Assembly: GCF_936925435.1 (NCBI RefSeq)
Contig: NZ_CAKZHQ010000002.1
Location: 248,001 to 312,000, forward strand
Reading direction: 5' to 3'
From: an uncultured Ramlibacter sp.
GTDB lineage: Bacteria; Pseudomonadota; Gammaproteobacteria; Burkholderiales; Burkholderiaceae_C
DNA: 64,000 bases
Shown here: one piece after another, positions 20,575-29,627 of the stretch
Layout of the letters: every line of letters starts with the position of its first letter
Numbering within the stretch: the stretch's first letter is position 1
Notes under the pieces: model-generated
Database searches by the model: none
The model's input: only the letters and a program-made list of their open reading frames with translations
What the model was told of the DNA's origin: nothing
Position numbers and translations under genes: made by a program

Positions 20575-21357
20575 ATGAGGCTGGCGCTCGGCATCAGCTA
20601 CAACGGACAGGCCTATGCAGGCTGGCAAAGCCAGCTTGCAGGCAACACCGTGCAGGACAAGCTGGAATTGGCCCTTGGCCAGTTCACCACCCAGGCCGTC
20701 TCCACCGTTTGCGCCGGCCGCACCGACGCCGGCGTGCATGGCCTGATGCAGGTCGTTCATTTCGACACGCCGCTGGAGCGCGAGGAGTTCTCCTGGATCC
20801 GCGGCACCAACCGCTTCCTGCCGCCCGACATCGCGGTGCAATGGGCACGGCCTGTGCCCGACAGCTTCCATGCGCGCGGCAGTGCCGTGGCGCGCCGCTA
20901 TGCCTACGTGCTGCTGGAGTCACCGGTGCGGCCTGCGGTCGAGGCCGGCCGGGTCGGCTGGGTCTTCCGCCCACTGGACGGCGACGCGATGCGCGCCAGC
21001 GCCCAGGCCTTGCTGGGCGAGCACGACTTCACCTCGTTTCGCGCCTCCAGCTGCCAGTCCCACACGCCGGTCAAGACCATCAACAGCATCGCCATCACGC
21101 GGCGCGGTCCCTACTGGCGCTTCGAGTTCGAGGCCAACGCCTTCCTGCACCACATGATCCGCAACGTCATGGGCTGCCTGCTGGTGGTCGGCCAGGGTCA
21201 GCAGCCGCCGCAATGGATGGCGCAGGTGCTGCTGGCGCGCGACCGCGACGCCGCCGCGCCGACCTTCTCGCCCGATGGGCTGTACTTCCTGGGGCCGGTC
21301 TATGACGCCCGCTGGGGCCTGCCCGAGCGCAGCCCTGCGTATGATTGGCTGCCCTGA
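20575..21357 (+). CDS. truA: tRNA pseudouridine(38-40) synthase
   Basis: Makes pseudouridine at positions 38-40 of tRNA anticodon arms. The 260-residue product starts MRLALGISYNGQAYAGWQ. The catalytic Asp51 lies in CAGRTDAGVHG, and FRASSCQS and HHMIRNVMGCLL follow. The ATG at 20575 lies 22 bases after fimV. No strong ribosome-binding site is evident, so coupling to fimV is likely. Confidence 0.96.
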   Translation: MRLALGISYNGQAYAGWQSQLAGNTVQDKLELALGQFTTQAVSTVCAGRTDAGVHGLMQVVHFDTPLEREEFSWIRGTNRFLPPDIAVQWARPVPDSFHARGSAVARRYAYVLLESPVRPAVEAGRVGWVFRPLDGDAMRASAQALLGEHDFTSFRASSCQSHTPVKTINSIAITRRGPYWRFEFEANAFLHHMIRNVMGCLLVVGQGQQPPQWMAQVLLARDRDAAAPTFSPDGLYFLGPVYDARWGLPERSPAYDWLP

Positions 21358-21365
21358 AGGCCAGC

Positions 21366-22044
21366 ATGCACCAACGAACCCGCATCAAGATCTGCGGCCT
21401 GACCCGCGAGCAGGACGTGGACGCCGCCGTAGAGGCCGGTGCCGACGCGGTCGGCTTCGTCATGTACGGCGCCAGCCCGCGCTTCGTCAGCCTGCAGCGC
21501 GCTGCCCAGCTGGCGCGGCGGCTGCCCGCTTTCGTCACGCCGGTGCTGCTCTTCGTCAATGCCGATGCTACTGAAATCGTAGCGGCATGCGACCAATTGG
21601 CGGGGGCTACAGTGCAATTTCATGGCGATGAGACGCCTGCGCAGTGCCTGGCGGCCACGGCAGGCGGCGCGCGTCCATTCCTGCGCGCGGCGCGCATCCC
21701 GCTGGACGAGGCCACTCCCTTCGACTTGCTAAAATTCGCTTCCGACTACTCTGCAGCCCAGGCCATCCTGCTCGACGCCCACGTCGACGGCTATGGCGGC
21801 GGCGGGAAAGCATTCAATTGGTCACGTCTTCCTCCAAGCGTCAGCTCTCACCTCGTTTTGTCTGGTGGACTCACGCCTGCAAACGTGACCGATGGCATCT
21901 TGCAAGTGCGGCCGCGCTGCAAATCGCTGGCCGTTGATGTGAGCTCCGGCGTCGAGTCCTCCAAGGGAATCAAGGACGCCGGCAAGATCAATCTGTTTGT
22001 CGCCGCCGTGCGCGCGGCCGACAGGCAACTTGCGGAAACCAACC

Positions 22045-22067
<23 letters not shown>
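21366..22067 (+). CDS. trpF: Phosphoribosylanthranilate isomerase
   Basis: The third step of tryptophan synthesis. The TIM-barrel protein has 233 residues; catalytic Cys is in [12 protein letters not shown] and catalytic Asp in [16 protein letters not shown], with [11 protein letters not shown] and [15 protein letters not shown] near the end. The start at 21366 avoids a long overlap with truA. A copy of the GCTAT mini-repeat lies inside it (21567-21620), read in frame as [18 protein letters not shown] with rare codons, yet the protein has normal length there. The second half also uses more AT-rich codons than its neighbours. Its end overlaps trpB by 23 bases. Confidence 0.95.
21567..21620 (+). 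repeat. GCTAT mini-repeat, copy 2 (inside trpF)
   Basis: GCTAC-N7-GTAGC (21567-21583, perfect 5-bp arms), 18 bases, GGGGGCT (21602-21608), then CAATTT. Codon-aligned with trpF; the codons ACT, GTA, CAA, TTG, ACA and TTT stand out from the surrounding GC-rich usage. Confidence 0.8.
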
Positions 22068-23288
<1,221 letters not shown>

Positions 23289-23292
<4 letters not shown>

Positions 23293-24098
23293 GCCGCATC
23301 GCCGCCACCTTCGCTGCGCTCAAGGCAAACAAGCGCAAGGCTCTCATCCCCTATGTGACCGCCGGCTTCCCCTACGCCGACGTCACGCCCGACCTCATGC
23401 ACGCCATGGTGCAAGCCGGCGCCGATGTCATCGAGCTGGGCGTGCCCTTTTCCGACCCCATGGCCGATGGCCCGGTGATCCAGAAGGCCGGCGAAAAAGC
23501 CCTGGCCCTGGGCATCGGCACGACCCAGGTTCTGGCCATGGTGCGCAGCTTTCGCGAGACCGACGGCAAGACGCCGGTGGTCCTCATGGGCTACGCCAAC
23601 CCGGTCGAACGCTACGACCAGAAGCACGGCGCCGACGCGTTCATCCGCGACGCCGCAGCCGCGGGCGTGGACGGCATCCTGGTGGTCGACTACCCGCCCG
23701 AGGAATGCGAGGACTTCGCCGCCAAGCTCAAGGCCGCCGGCCTGGACCTGATCTTCCTGCTGGCGCCCACCAGCACCGATGAGCGCATGCAGCAGGTCGC
23801 CCGCGTGGCCAGCGGCTATGTCTACTACGTCTCGCTCAAGGGCGTGACCGGGGCCGGCCACCTGGACACCGACGCCGTGGAGCAAATGCTGCCGCGGATC
23901 CGCGCCCACGTGCGCGTCCCGGTAGGCGTGGGTTTTGGCATCCGCGACGCAGCCACGGCCCAGGCCGTGGGCAAGGTGGCCGATGCCGTGGTGATCGGCA
24001 CCAGGATCATCCAGCTGATCGAGGCCCAGCCGCGCGGGCGGGTGGCCACTGCGGCAGCCGAGTTCCTGCGCGGCATCCGTGCCGCGCTGGACGCATAA
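23289..24098 (+). CDS. trpA: Tryptophan synthase alpha chain
   Basis: Cleaves indole-3-glycerol phosphate to indole and passes it to TrpB. The 269-residue TIM barrel has the catalytic Glu in [31 protein letters not shown], and the phosphate site [14 protein letters not shown]. The ATGA overlap with trpB indicates translational coupling, which suits the equimolar complex. Confidence 0.97.
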
Positions 24099-24127
24099 AA
24101 TGGTGGACCGCCAAGGAGAGATACCCC

Positions 24128-25000
24128 ATGAGCTGGCTTGAAAAACTGCTGCCCCCGAAGATCCAGCCGACCGACCCGGCCGACCGCCGCCAGGTGCCCG
24201 AAGGCCTGTGGGTCAAGTGCCCCAGCTGCGAAACGGTGCTGTACAAGACCGACCTGGAGCAGAACCAGAACGTCTGCCCGACCTGCAGTCACCACCACCG
24301 CATGGGCGCGCGGGCGCGCCTGAACGCCTTCCTCGATCCCGAAGGCCGTTACGAGCTGGGCCAGGAAGTGCTACCGGTCGATCCGCTGAAGTTCAAGGAC
24401 AGCCGCCGCTACCCCGAGCGGCTGAAAGAGGCCCTGGAGAACACCGGCGAGACCGACGCCCTGGTCGTGATGGGTGGCTCCGTGCACAGCATCAACCTGG
24501 TGGCGGCGGCCTTCGAGTTCGATTTCATGGGCGGAAGCATGGGCAGCGTGGTCGGCGAGCGCTTCGTGCGCGGCGTCGAGGCTGCGATCGAGCAGAAAGT
24601 GCCCTTCCTGTGCTTCACCGCCACCGGTGGCGCGCGCATGCAGGAAGGCCTGCTGTCGCTGATGCAGATGGCCAAGACCAATGCCTCCCTGACCCGGCTG
24701 GCCAAGAAGGGCCTGCCCTACATCAGCGTGCTGACAGACCCCACCATGGGCGGCGTCAGTGCCGGTTTCGCCTTCGTCGGCGACGTGGTGATCGCCGAGC
24801 CCAAGGCCCTGATCGGCTTTGCCGGCCCGCGCGTGATCGAGTCGACCGTGCGCGTGACCTTGCCAGAAGGCTTCCAGCGCGCCGAGTTCCTGCAAACCAA
24901 GGGCGCGGTGGACTTCATCTGCGACCGCCGCGAGCTGCGCAAGACCGTGGCCAACACCCTGGCCATGCTGCAGCGCCAGCCGGCCGACGCGGTGGACTGA
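24128..25000 (+). CDS. accD: Acetyl-CoA carboxylase carboxyltransferase beta subunit
   Basis: The carboxyltransferase half of acetyl-CoA carboxylase, making malonyl-CoA for fatty acids. The 290 residues carry an N-terminal zinc ribbon (CPSC and CPTC, about 31-53) and a crotonase-fold domain with [20 protein letters not shown] and [13 protein letters not shown] strong AAGGAGAG ribosome-binding site is present. It lies 29 bp after trpA, probably in the same transcript; a GC-rich repeat copy follows two bases after the stop. Confidence 0.97.
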   Translation: MSWLEKLLPPKIQPTDPADRRQVPEGLWVKCPSCETVLYKTDLEQNQNVCPTCSHHHRMGARARLNAFLDPEGRYELGQEVLPVDPLKFKDSRRYPERLKEALENTGETDALVVMGGSVHSINLVAAAFEFDFMGGSMGSVVGERFVRGVEAAIEQKVPFLCFTATGGARMQEGLLSLMQMAKTNASLTRLAKKGLPYISVLTDPTMGGVSAGFAFVGDVVIAEPKALIGFAGPRVIESTVRVTLPEGFQRAEFLQTKGAVDFICDRRELRKTVANTLAMLQRQPADAVD

Positions 25001-25002
25001 TT

Positions 25003-25080
25003 GGCCCCCACGGACGCTCACTGCGTGTAGCGCCCTGCCCCCCGAGGGGGCCCAGTCGCCTTGGGGTGGCCCAGCGGCGA
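25003..25080 (+). repeat. GC-rich palindromic repeat, copy B (after accD)
   Basis: GGCCCCCACGG, an inner CACTGCGTG part, TGCCCCCCGAGGGGGC, then CCTTGGGGTGGCCCAGCGGCG. It starts two bases after the accD TGA and ends before the convergent yggT stop, where it could fold as a terminator-like hairpin without a T-run. Confidence 0.85.
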
Positions 25081-25090
25081 CTGACCGCTT

Positions 25091-25639
25091 CTATCCGACT
25101 ACTGCCTTTTGCAGCGAGGCCAGCACGATGGCCCCGACCTGCAGCAGCAGCAGCAGGACCAGCGGCGACAGATCGACGCCGCCCACCAGCGGAATGACGC
25201 GGCGCAGCGGCCGCAGCAGCGGCGCGCACAGGCGGTCGATCACGTCGCTGATGGGCGAATCCGAGCGCACCCAGGACAGGATGGCGTAGACGATCAGCAG
25301 GCCCGTCAGCGAGGACAGGACCAGCCGCACCAGGCCGAACAGCGCCAGCAGGGGCAGCAGCTCGGCGCCGGCGCCGCGTCCCATCAGCAGGTACAGCAGG
25401 CCGTACTGCGCCAGTTGCAGCAGATACGCGCCCACCAGGCTGGCCGTGTCGACCCGCCCCATCGCCGGCAGCACGCGACGCAGTGGCAGCACCAGCCAGT
25501 CGGTCAGCGCGAAGACAAAGCGGCCGATCGGGTTGCCGAAGCCGATCCGCTGGTACTGCATGTACAGGCGCAGCAGGCAGGCGCCGCCGAGCAGGCCGGC
25601 GGCCACATCGAGCAGGAAGGAAGCAATTTGGTAGACCAT
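25091..25639 (-). CDS. YggT-family integral membrane protein
   Basis: A 182-residue membrane protein with two YggT repeats, each containing hydrophobic helices. The recurring motif is seen as IGFGNPIGRFVFALTDWLVLPLRRVLP in the first and SWVRSDSPISDVIDRLCAPLLRPLRRVIP in the second. Family members are linked to cell-envelope or osmotic functions, but the molecular role is not established. The ATG at 25639 has no obvious Shine-Dalgarno. It is divergent from the LON-domain gene, with 54 bp between starts. Confidence 0.9.
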   Translation of the reverse strand: MVYQIASFLLDVAAGLLGGACLLRLYMQYQRIGFGNPIGRFVFALTDWLVLPLRRVLPAMGRVDTASLVGAYLLQLAQYGLLYLLMGRGAGAELLPLLALFGLVRLVLSSLTGLLIVYAILSWVRSDSPISDVIDRLCAPLLRPLRRVIPLVGGVDLSPLVLLLLLQVGAIVLASLQKAVVG

Positions 25640-25693
25640 GGGCAGGGGGCAATAGGGTCGTGGGATGATAGCGGCCAGAAACGGAAAAAAACC

Positions 25694-26326
25694 GTGCCGT
25701 CCGCCCTGACCCTGCAGTCTCTTCCGCTGTTTCCCCTGGGAACGGTGCTTTTCCCCGGCGGCCTGCTGCCGCTGCGCGTGTTCGAGGTGCGCTACCTGGA
25801 CATGATCGGCCGTTGCCACAAGGCCGGCGCGCCCTTCGGCGTGGTGTCCCTCACCCACGGCAGCGAGGTGCGCACGCCTGGCGGCAGCGAAGCCTTTGCC
25901 GGCGTCGGCACCCTGGCCACCATCGACAGCTTCGAGATGCCGCGTCCCGGCCTGATGATGATCCGCGCCAGCGGCGCCCAGCGCTTTCGCATCACCGCCA
26001 GCGACCAGCTCAAACACGGCCTGTGGGTGGCCGACGTCGAGCGGCTCGATGCCGACATGGCCGTCTCCATCCCCGAGGACCTGCAGGGCACGGCGCAGGC
26101 GCTGGGCCGGCTGATCCTGTCGCTGCAGCAAAAGGCCGGCGCGCCCGAGCAAGTGCCGTTGCGCGAGCCTTTCCAGCTCGATGACTGCGGCTGGGTGGCC
26201 AACCGCTGGTGCGAGCTGCTGCCGCTGCCAGTGGCGCTCAAGCAGCGCCTGATGGAACTGGACAACCCGCTGGTGCGGCTGGAGCTGGTCAGCGACGTTC
26301 TGGCCCGAACCGGCATCGCGACCTGA
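25694..26326 (+). CDS. LON substrate-binding-domain protein
   Basis: A 210-residue stand-alone LON N-terminal (PUA-like) domain without the AAA+ or protease parts of Lon. The family start is plain: LPLFPLGTVLFPGGLLPLRVFEVRYLDM, followed by FGVV and the helical C-terminal half. A GTG at 25694 is the best start; no in-frame ATG lies nearby and a purine run (GGAAAAAAA) precedes it. The function of such proteins is unclear; adaptor or substrate-recognition roles are inference. It converges on the glycan operon. Confidence 0.88.
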   Translation: MPSALTLQSLPLFPLGTVLFPGGLLPLRVFEVRYLDMIGRCHKAGAPFGVVSLTHGSEVRTPGGSEAFAGVGTLATIDSFEMPRPGLMMIRASGAQRFRITASDQLKHGLWVADVERLDADMAVSIPEDLQGTAQALGRLILSLQQKAGAPEQVPLREPFQLDDCGWVANRWCELLPLPVALKQRLMELDNPLVRLELVSDVLARTGIAT

Positions 26327-26342
26327 GCCGGCTGCGGCTCAG
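26323..26342. terminator. Stem-loop spanning both convergent stop codons
   Basis: Perfect 8-bp stem CTGAGCCG-GCTG-CGGCTCAG covering the TGA stops of the LON-domain gene and the dehydratase gene. There is no T-run, so its strength as a terminator is uncertain. Confidence 0.45.
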
Positions 26343-28147
26343 CGCGGCGTGTACTCGGGCACCTGGCTGCGCAGCCAATCGCGCAACGCCGTACCAGCCG
26401 GCGCCGGGCCCGCCTCCTCCACCCAGCGCAGCACGGCATCGACATCGGGCTGCTGCGCCGCGGTCTTGGCAACGCGCAGCTTGGGGTGTGGCGTGGCCAC
26501 GCTGGTCTCGTCGTCGGCCAGCAACTCCTCGTACAACTTCTCGCCCGGGCGCAGGCCGCTGTAGCTGATGGGCACTTCCTGCTCGGTCTTGCCCGACAGG
26601 CGGATCAGCATGCGCGCCAGTTCGACGATCTTCACCGGCTCGCCCATGTCCAGCACGAAGATCTGGCCCGAGCGGCCCATCAGGCCGGCCTGCAGCACCA
26701 GTTGCGCGGCCTCGGGAATGGTCATGAAGTAGCGCACGATGTCCGGGTGCGTCACCGTCACCGGCCCGCCCCGCGCGATCTGCGCAGTGAACAGCGGCAC
26801 GACCGAACCGCTGGAACCCAGCACGTTGCCAAAGCGCACCGACACGTACTGGGTCTTGTCGAACAGCGCGGCCACGCCCTGCACCACCAGTTCGGCCAGG
26901 CGCTTGCTGGCGCCCATCACGTTGGTCGGGTTGACCGCCTTGTCGGTGGAGATCATGACGAAGCGGCGCACGCCGCATTCACCGGCCACGCGTGCCGCAT
27001 TGAGCGTGCCGACCACGTTGGTGCGCAGCGCCTCGACCTCGTTCAAGGTCTCCATCAGCGGCACATGCTTGTAGGCCGCGGCGTGGAGCACGACCGATGG
27101 GCGGTGCTTGCGGAAAATGGCCCGCAAGCGTTCCGGCTCGCGCACATTGGCCGTGTAGTAGACGCCCTGCATCTGCGGATGGGCCTCGCGCAGTTCCTGC
27201 TCGAGCTGGTAGATGCCGAACTCGGACATGTCGACGCAGACCAGGCGCATCACCCCCAGGCGCGCGATCTGGCGGCACAGCTCCGAGCCGATCGAGCCGC
27301 CCGCGCCGGTGACCAGCACGGTCTGGCCGGAGAACAGCTCGGCCAGACCGGCCACGTCCAGCTGCACCGGCGTGCGGCCCAGCAGGTCTTCCAGCTCGAT
27401 CTTGCGCGGGCCGACGCTATCGGTCTTGAGCCATTCGTCGGGCCGCGGCATGGTCAGCAAGGTGACGCCAGCGCCAGTGGCATTGAGCAGGGCCTCGCGC
27501 CGCTCCGACGAGCCGGGCGGGCTGGCGACCAGGGCGGTGCGCGCATCGACGTCGGCGCAGACTTCGGCCAGCGCAGCAATCGTGCCCAGCACGCGCACGT
27601 TCTGGATCGAACGGCCGGTCTCGGCGGCAATCGGCGAGACGATGCCCACCGGCTGCCATTGCTGCGAGCCTTTGAGGGCGCGCAGTGCATCGGCCGCGTC
27701 CTGCAATGAGCCAACGATCAGCAGGCGCCGGCCGGCCAGGGGCAGCAGCCTGCGCTCGGCCAGGGTGCGCCAGGCAGCCCGGGCGGCAGCCAGCAACACC
27801 AGCGCAATCAGCGGCTGCAGCAGCAGCACCGAACGTGGGAAGGCCGGCAGGCGCAGCATGAGCACGGCGGCAGCCGTCAACACGCCCCCCAGCATGATGC
27901 CGGTCGCCAGCTGGCGCAGCTCGGGCAGGCCGATGTAGCTCCAGACCTGCCGGTAGACACGACAGACCATCAGGGCCAGACCATAAGCCAGAAGGAACAC
28001 CGGGCTGGCCGACAAGGCCAGTGCCTCGAACTCGTCCGGGACATCCAGGTTGAAGCGCAGCCAGAACGCCGCAGCCCAGGCCAGCGCCACCAGTGCCATG
28101 TCGATCCCGAACAGGATCCATATGTTCCTAGGCAGGCGCACTGGCAT
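26339..28147 (-). CDS. Membrane-anchored nucleotide-sugar 4,6-dehydratase (CapD/PglF/EpsC family)
   Basis: Predicted to convert UDP-GlcNAc to UDP-4-keto-6-deoxy-GlcNAc, the first step to bacillosamine and legionaminic acid. The 602 residues hold four N-terminal membrane helices (about 8-120), a first Rossmann-like segment (RRLLIVGSLQDAADALRAL) and the catalytic extended SDR domain, with TGAGGSIGSELCRQ near 283-296 and MISTDKAVNPTNVMGASKR near 396-414, where the usual Tyr is replaced by Met as in this family. ATG 28147 (MPVRLPRNIWIL) is preferred over an upstream TTG. It overlaps the aminotransferase gene by 20 bp and is the last gene of the operon. Confidence 0.9.
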   Translation of the reverse strand: MPVRLPRNIWILFGIDMALVALAWAAAFWLRFNLDVPDEFEALALSASPVFLLAYGLALMVCRVYRQVWSYIGLPELRQLATGIMLGGVLTAAAVLMLRLPAFPRSVLLLQPLIALVLLAAARAAWRTLAERRLLPLAGRRLLIVGSLQDAADALRALKGSQQWQPVGIVSPIAAETGRSIQNVRVLGTIAALAEVCADVDARTALVASPPGSSERREALLNATGAGVTLLTMPRPDEWLKTDSVGPRKIELEDLLGRTPVQLDVAGLAELFSGQTVLVTGAGGSIGSELCRQIARLGVMRLVCVDMSEFGIYQLEQELREAHPQMQGVYYTANVREPERLRAIFRKHRPSVVLHAAAYKHVPLMETLNEVEALRTNVVGTLNAARVAGECGVRRFVMISTDKAVNPTNVMGASKRLAELVVQGVAALFDKTQYVSVRFGNVLGSSGSVVPLFTAQIARGGPVTVTHPDIVRYFMTIPEAAQLVLQAGLMGRSGQIFVLDMGEPVKIVELARMLIRLSGKTEQEVPISYSGLRPGEKLYEELLADDETSVATPHPKLRVAKTAAQQPDVDAVLRWVEEAGPAPAGTALRDWLRSQVPEYTPR

Positions 28148-29627
28148 TCTCAATCTGCGCCAGCGCGCGCCGCAATTCCTGGCTGACCCGATCGAGCTGG
28201 CTGTCGGTCAGGTTCGAGCCCGATGGCAGGCAGATGCCCGCTTCGAACAGTCCGGCCGACACATCCTGGTGCGGCGCATGTGGAAAGTACGGCGCGTCCT
28301 GGAACAGCGGCTGCAGGTGCATGGGCTTCCAGACCGGCCTGGCCTCGATTGAATGGCGCTCCAGCGACCTGAGAAGCCGGTCGCGCCGCGCACCGGCGTT
28401 GCTGCCCGCCAGGGTGAAACAGGTCAGCCAACGGGTGGAGCGGTAGCCCTCAGGCTCAGGCATCCATTGCAGCTGCGCGAGGTCGGCCAGTTCCCGCGTG
28501 TAGGTGGCAAAGACGCGGCGGCGCTGCGCCACCCGGTCGTCCAGCACCCGCAACTGGCCGCGGCCTATGCCTGCCAGCACGTTGCTCATGCGGTAGTTGA
28601 AGCCGACTTCGACATGCTCGTAATGGGGCGCCGGCTCGCGCGCCTGCGTGGCCAGCTTGCGGGCCCGGTCCATCAGGGCCTGGTCCTGTGCCACCAGCAT
28701 GCCGCCGCCGGAGGTGGTGATGATCTTGTTGCCGTTGAAGGAATAGATGCCGATGGCGCCGAAGCTGCCGCTGGGCCGTCCCTTGTAGAGCGCGCCCAGC
28801 GACTCGGCCGCGTCTTCCAGCACCGGCACGCCGTAGCGCTCGCACACCGGCAGCAGCGCGTCCATGTCCGCGCTCTGGCCGTAGAGGTTGACGATGAGCA
28901 CGCAACGCGGCAGGCGGTTCTCCTTCTGGGCCCAGGCCAGGGCGCGTTCCAGCGCCGCCGGCGACATGTTCCAGGTCTGCGGTTCCGAATCGATGAACAC
29001 AGGCTGCGCGCCGCAGTACAGGATGGGGTTGCAACTGCCGACGAAGGTCAGTGAGGAACAGAACACCGTGTCGCCCGGCTGCACGCCCAGCAGCAGCAGG
29101 GCCAGGTGGATGGCGGCGGTTCCGGAACTCACCGCGGCGCCGTGCCCCATGCCCACGTGGGCCGCCAGCTCGCGCTCGAAGCCGTCGACGTGCGGGCCCA
29201 GCGGCGCAATCCAGTTGGTCCTGAAGGCGTCTTCGACAAAGCCCAGTTCCTCCACACCCAGGTGCGGAGACGATAGATAGATGCGGCTGCCCAGGTCGCG
29301 CCGCGAAATCAGGTCAGCCACCTTGCCGGCGCCGTCGAGCACCGGCACATCGTCGATCTGGTGCTGCTCCATCAGCTTTTGCACGTCCTGCAGGCTGGCG
29401 GCCTGGCCGACCGACAGCGGCGGCCTGCCGCTGAGCCCGGAAATCTGCGCGTCCAGCGGCAAGCCGGCCAGGATGCCACGGCGCAGGTCGCCATCGGTCA
29501 GGGTCCGCAGCAGGCGCTGCGCCGCATCGACGACCAGCAGCACACCACGGCCGGTCTGGTCCAGGCGTTCCAGTGCCTGCGACAGGGTGGCCTGGGGCGT
29601 CAGCTGCAGTTGGTCAAGGTCACGCAT
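28128..29627 (-). CDS. CBS-domain-fused DegT/EpsN-type nucleotide-sugar aminotransferase
   Basis: Residues 1 to about 125 form a CBS pair (LLRTLTDGDLRRGILAGLPLD, IDDVPVLDGAGKVADLISRRDL). This type is usually found in front of sugar-1-phosphate nucleotidyltransferases such as PtmE. Residues about 130-499 are a PLP-dependent DegT/DnrJ/EryC1 aminotransferase, very like B. subtilis EpsN (IYLSSPHLGVEELGFVEDAF, WIAPLGPHVDGFE, EDAAESLGALYKG, PLP-lysine motif SFNGNKIITTSGGGML). It should add the 4-amino group to the dehydratase product. ATG 29627 overlaps the Rieske gene by 8 bp. The CBS fusion suggests nucleotide regulation and is unusual. Confidence 0.9.
   Translation of the reverse strand: MRDLDQLQLTPQATLSQALERLDQTGRGVLLVVDAAQRLLRTLTDGDLRRGILAGLPLDAQISGLSGRPPLSVGQAASLQDVQKLMEQHQIDDVPVLDGAGKVADLISRRDLGSRIYLSSPHLGVEELGFVEDAFRTNWIAPLGPHVDGFERELAAHVGMGHGAAVSSGTAAIHLALLLLGVQPGDTVFCSSLTFVGSCNPILYCGAQPVFIDSEPQTWNMSPAALERALAWAQKENRLPRCVLIVNLYGQSADMDALLPVCERYGVPVLEDAAESLGALYKGRPSGSFGAIGIYSFNGNKIITTSGGGMLVAQDQALMDRARKLATQAREPAPHYEHVEVGFNYRMSNVLAGIGRGQLRVLDDRVAQRRRVFATYTRELADLAQLQWMPEPEGYRSTRWLTCFTLAGSNAGARRDRLLRSLERHSIEARPVWKPMHLQPLFQDAPYFPHAPHQDVSAGLFEAGICLPSGSNLTDSQLDRVSQELRRALAQIENASAPA

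Noticed and set aside
17754-20594. A 946-codon antisense frame over fimV
   Set aside because: A shadow of the Ala/Pro-rich fimV codons; the predicted protein is Gly/Arg/Cys-rich filler with no recognisable domain.
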